Part shown: piece after piece, positions 61,810-64,000 of the stretch
Numbering within the stretch: the first letter of the stretch is position 1
Layout: each line of letters opens with the position of its first letter
Source: Vreelandella subglaciescola
Lineage (GTDB): Bacteria; Pseudomonadota; Gammaproteobacteria; Pseudomonadales; Halomonadaceae
NCBI RefSeq assembly: GCF_900142895.1
Contig: NZ_LT670847.1
Location: 3,038,001-3,102,000 of the forward strand
Length of the DNA: 64,000 nucleotides
Direction of reading: 5' to 3'
Notes under the pieces: generated by a model
The model's input: only the letters and a program-made list of their open reading frames with translations
Databases searched by the model: none
What the model was told of the DNA's origin: nothing
Translations under genes and position numbers: made by a program

Positions 61810-62805
61810 ATGCACAACACCCCGCAAGGCAGGCCACGGCTGGAAGGTTACGATTTAATTGGCGATGTTCACGGCTGCGGCGCGACGCTGGTTACGCTGC
61901 TGGAGAAAATGGGCTACGAGCAACGCGGCGGCGTATACCGGCATCCGCGGCGGAAAGTGATTTTTCTCGGGGATTTGATTGACCGCGGGCCGCGTATTCG
62001 TCTTTCGGTGACCATTGCCCGGCGTATGGTGGAAGAGGGCGAGGCGCACATCGTCATGGGTAACCATGAATATAACGCGCTGGCCTATTCCTATCCGGGG
62101 CCAGCCGGCAGCGGTAAGCGCTGGCTGCGCGAGCATACGCCGCGCAACAATCGTCTGATTCGTGAAACGCTGGAGCAGTATTACGACTATACCAACGAGT
62201 GGGAAGATACCCTGGCGTGGTTCAAGACCATTCCGCTGTGTCTGGAGATTGACGGTATTCGCGTGGTTCACGCCTGCTGGGATGAGACGCTGATCTCGAG
62301 GTTAAAGCAGCGCCACCCCAACGCCTGTATGGACGATGCGTTTCTGGAAGAGTCGACTGATGCCTCGACCGAGGCGTTCAGCATTCTTGACCGGCTGACG
62401 CGCGGAGCGAACATCCCGCTGCCCGGTGACGTCGAGATCCATTCCGGCGACGGCTTTACGCGCCGGAGTTTCCGCGCGCATTTCTGGAGCAAAGATCCGT
62501 TGGTCTGGGGCGACGTGGTGTTTCAGCCGGACAACCTGCCGGGTGATCTGGAAGCCCGGCTGCTTGAGCCGGGTGAGCGCCAGCGCTTGAGCTACTACGG
62601 CAGTGATCAGCCGCCGCTGTTTATTGGCCATTACTGGTGCGAGGGCGTGCCGTCGCTGCCGACGCACAATATTGCCTGCCTGGACTACAGTGCAGTGAAG
62701 TACGGGCGCCTGGTAGCGTACCGCTGGAGCGGCGAGCAAACGCTGAACGCCGACCGTTTTGTCTGGGTGCGCGTGCCCCGTGAAGAGAGCTTGCTGTCGG
62801 GCTGA
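61810..62805 (+). CDS. Metallophosphoesterase (calcineurin-like)
   Basis: Two-metal phosphatase of the PPP/ApaH-like group. The 331 residues show the three metal-binding blocks GDVHGCG (residue about 18), GDLIDRGPR (about 54) and GNHEYNALA (about 80), plus the distal histidines in VVHACWD and FIGHYW. The middle region (about 110-230) is longer than in PrpA-type enzymes. It is coupled to nadK by a 2-bp gap, suggesting a role in nucleotide metabolism, but the substrate is unknown. Confidence 0.88.
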   Translation: MHNTPQGRPRLEGYDLIGDVHGCGATLVTLLEKMGYEQRGGVYRHPRRKVIFLGDLIDRGPRIRLSVTIARRMVEEGEAHIVMGNHEYNALAYSYPGPAGSGKRWLREHTPRNNRLIRETLEQYYDYTNEWEDTLAWFKTIPLCLEIDGIRVVHACWDETLISRLKQRHPNACMDDAFLEESTDASTEAFSILDRLTRGANIPLPGDVEIHSGDGFTRRSFRAHFWSKDPLVWGDVVFQPDNLPGDLEARLLEPGERQRLSYYGSDQPPLFIGHYWCEGVPSLPTHNIACLDYSAVKYGRLVAYRWSGEQTLNADRFVWVRVPREESLLSG

Positions 62806-62919
62806 TGCAGCGACACATCGCCGATTTTAGAAAAACTGACATTTTTTGCGATAGCGAGTGAACTTTGCCTGCTGCCGGCCCTCATAGTAAGTGTTCCCTT
62901 GAATGATCCCTTGCTTTAT

Positions 62920-62947
62920 CCGGCGGCTTCCACCGCCGGTTTTTTTC
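62920..62947 (+). terminator. Rho-independent terminator after nadK-metallophosphatase
   Basis: Stem CCGGCGG/CCGCCGG with 6-nt loop and eight Ts. It ends 23 bp before glpG. Confidence 0.93.
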
Positions 62948-62969
62948 GTCTGGACATAAAGAGAGCGCC

Positions 62970-63833
62970 ATGCAGCCCGTTATGCTTCTGCCCCACGATG
63001 CCGATACGCGTACGCTGCGCCAGACGCTTTGGCAGCAACGCATCAGCCACCGTATTACCCAGGAGGCTGACGGTCAGCTTCTGTGGCTGGCCAACCCGGC
63101 TCAGTATGATGCGCTGCAAGAGGTAGTGGGGCGCTGGCAGCGCGGCGAGCCGCTGGATACGCCTGACCACCCGCGCCCTCAGCCCCGGGGCATGGTTAAC
63201 TCGCTGTCGCTGGGGTTAATCAAGCGCGTGCCGGTCACCGCGGCGATGGTGGCCCTGAGCGTTGCGGTGTTTGCGCTGATCAGCGTGTTTGGCGACTGGC
63301 TGATTGTCAGTTTGACCATCGTGCCGGTCGGCATCTCCGGCGACGAGCTGGTGTTTGGCTCGCTAAGCCAGACGCTGGCCAGCGGCCAGATATGGCGGCT
63401 GTTATCCCCGGCGTTTTTGCACTTTGGCTGGACGCATCTGATTTTCAACCTGATGTGGGTCTGGTATTTCGGCCGCCAGGTCGAAACGCTGCAGGGCAGC
63501 CGCTGGATGCTGACGCTGCTACTGGTCGCCGGCGTGGGTGCCAATTTGGCCCAATACGCCACGGGTACGGCACTGTTTGGCGGTATGTCGGGCGTGGTTT
63601 ATGCGCTGCTGGGCCACGTATGGCTGATGTCGCGCCGCGTACCACAAAGCGGTTTTTTCGTGCCGACGATGCTGGTCGTCTTCATGCTCGGCTGGATGGT
63701 GTTCACCATGACGGCGCTAGCGGGCAAGGTAGGCTTTGGCAACGTGGCCAATGAAGCGCACCTGGGCGGGCTGATGGTCGGGCTTGCTACCGGCTGGTAT
63801 GCCTCCATACGGCGCCTTCGTTCGGGCTCCTAG
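62970..63833 (+). CDS. glpG: Rhomboid intramembrane serine protease GlpG
   Basis: Intramembrane serine protease. The 287 residues have a cytoplasmic N-terminal domain (about 1-70) and six membrane helices. The catalytic dyad is S207 in GGMSGVVYALLG and H264 in NEAHLGGLMVGL; the HFGWTHLIFNLMWVWYFGR segment is the conserved helix 2 with its His and Asn. Length and layout match E. coli GlpG (276; S201, H254). It lies just after a terminator, so its promoter must overlap or precede that hairpin. Followed by a terminator about 100 bp downstream. Confidence 0.95.
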   Translation: MQPVMLLPHDADTRTLRQTLWQQRISHRITQEADGQLLWLANPAQYDALQEVVGRWQRGEPLDTPDHPRPQPRGMVNSLSLGLIKRVPVTAAMVALSVAVFALISVFGDWLIVSLTIVPVGISGDELVFGSLSQTLASGQIWRLLSPAFLHFGWTHLIFNLMWVWYFGRQVETLQGSRWMLTLLLVAGVGANLAQYATGTALFGGMSGVVYALLGHVWLMSRRVPQSGFFVPTMLVVFMLGWMVFTMTALAGKVGFGNVANEAHLGGLMVGLATGWYASIRRLRSGS

Positions 63834-63936
63834 GGTTCGCCTGAAAAGCGCCTGTGCTCACCATGTGGTGTTAACAATCGACTCAAGGTACTCATTGACT
63901 GTATGTAAACTCGTGCAACTATTCTTATTGTGTAAT

Positions 63937-63967
63937 AACCCCCGGCCTTGGTGCCGGGGGTTTTTTT
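63937..63967 (+). terminator. Rho-independent terminator after glpG
   Basis: Stem AACCCCCGGC/GCCGGGGGTT with 6-nt loop and seven Ts. Confidence 0.92.
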
Positions 63968-64000
63968 GTATAGCGCAATGGTATGCTGGGCGGGTTTACG

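Overview
The window reads as a chromosomal segment of a halophilic gammaproteobacterium of the Halomonadaceae (Halomonas-like). The grounds are the 16S sequence type, GC-rich coding with strong third-position bias, and the gene set: HrpA, transaldolase, a Pst phosphate system, FadBA, a SUF operon, PutAP, RimBK, OmpW and NadK. It is mostly core genome. The only clear mobile element is one complete IS1380-family insertion sequence. Genus placement is inference from gene content and remembered 16S signatures; no search was run.

Layout. 1-10.2 kb: hrpA (5' end outside the window), a ketoacyl synthase III-like enzyme, the mlaA lipoprotein gene, a SpoIIE phosphatase/STAS partner-switching pair, tal on the minus strand, then a Bcr/CflA exporter overlapping a TSUP permease. 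10.3-14.8 kb: pstSCAB behind a near-consensus Pho box, with no phoU following. 15.0-20.3 kb: a complete 16S-23S-5S rRNA operon with promoter, boxA elements, both RNase III-type processing stalks and a terminator. Its 16S-23S spacer has no recognisable tRNA. 20.5-29.5 kb: rnk, gdhA, rlmM, tusA, two uncharacterised genes, a MATE pump, epmC, another uncharacterised gene and tatD. 29.6-34.5 kb: uup, a universal stress protein, a small membrane protein, a SlyA-like regulator and a DUF2914-type membrane protein. 34.7-38.8 kb: fadBA with a PsrA-like operator, then ybhB. 38.9-45.1 kb: Rrf2 regulator-sufB-C-D-S-T, without sufA or sufE. 45.1-50.2 kb: sanA, a minus-strand cluster (DUF3549-rimB-rimK-helical protein), an intergenic DnaA-box/GATC cluster, yqcC and ompW. 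50.4-58.4 kb: proline use (putP, IS1380 element, putA, AraC-type regulator, small membrane protein). 58.4-64 kb: a repeat-rich intergenic region with a possible sRNA, a CBS protein, a Pmp3-like fusion protein, a DMT permease, nadK, a metallophosphatase and glpG.

How genes work together. PstSCAB is a high-affinity phosphate importer whose promoter carries the PhoB site. FadB and FadA form the beta-oxidation complex, and the candidate site points to fatty-acid-responsive control. The SUF genes build Fe-S clusters under an Rrf2 regulator. PutP imports proline and PutA oxidises it to glutamate; this PutA lacks the DNA-binding domain of the E. coli enzyme, so the adjacent AraC protein is the likely regulator. 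The IS lies exactly between putA and putP with a 5-bp target duplication, so it may have uncoupled the transporter gene from the enzyme gene.

No classical new defence or biosynthetic system was found. The items most worth following are the DnaA-box cluster at 48.99-49.11 kb, the terminator-ended orphan transcript region at 58.54-58.69 kb with the TGTAC motif array beside it, the IS in the put locus, and the tRNA-less rRNA spacer.
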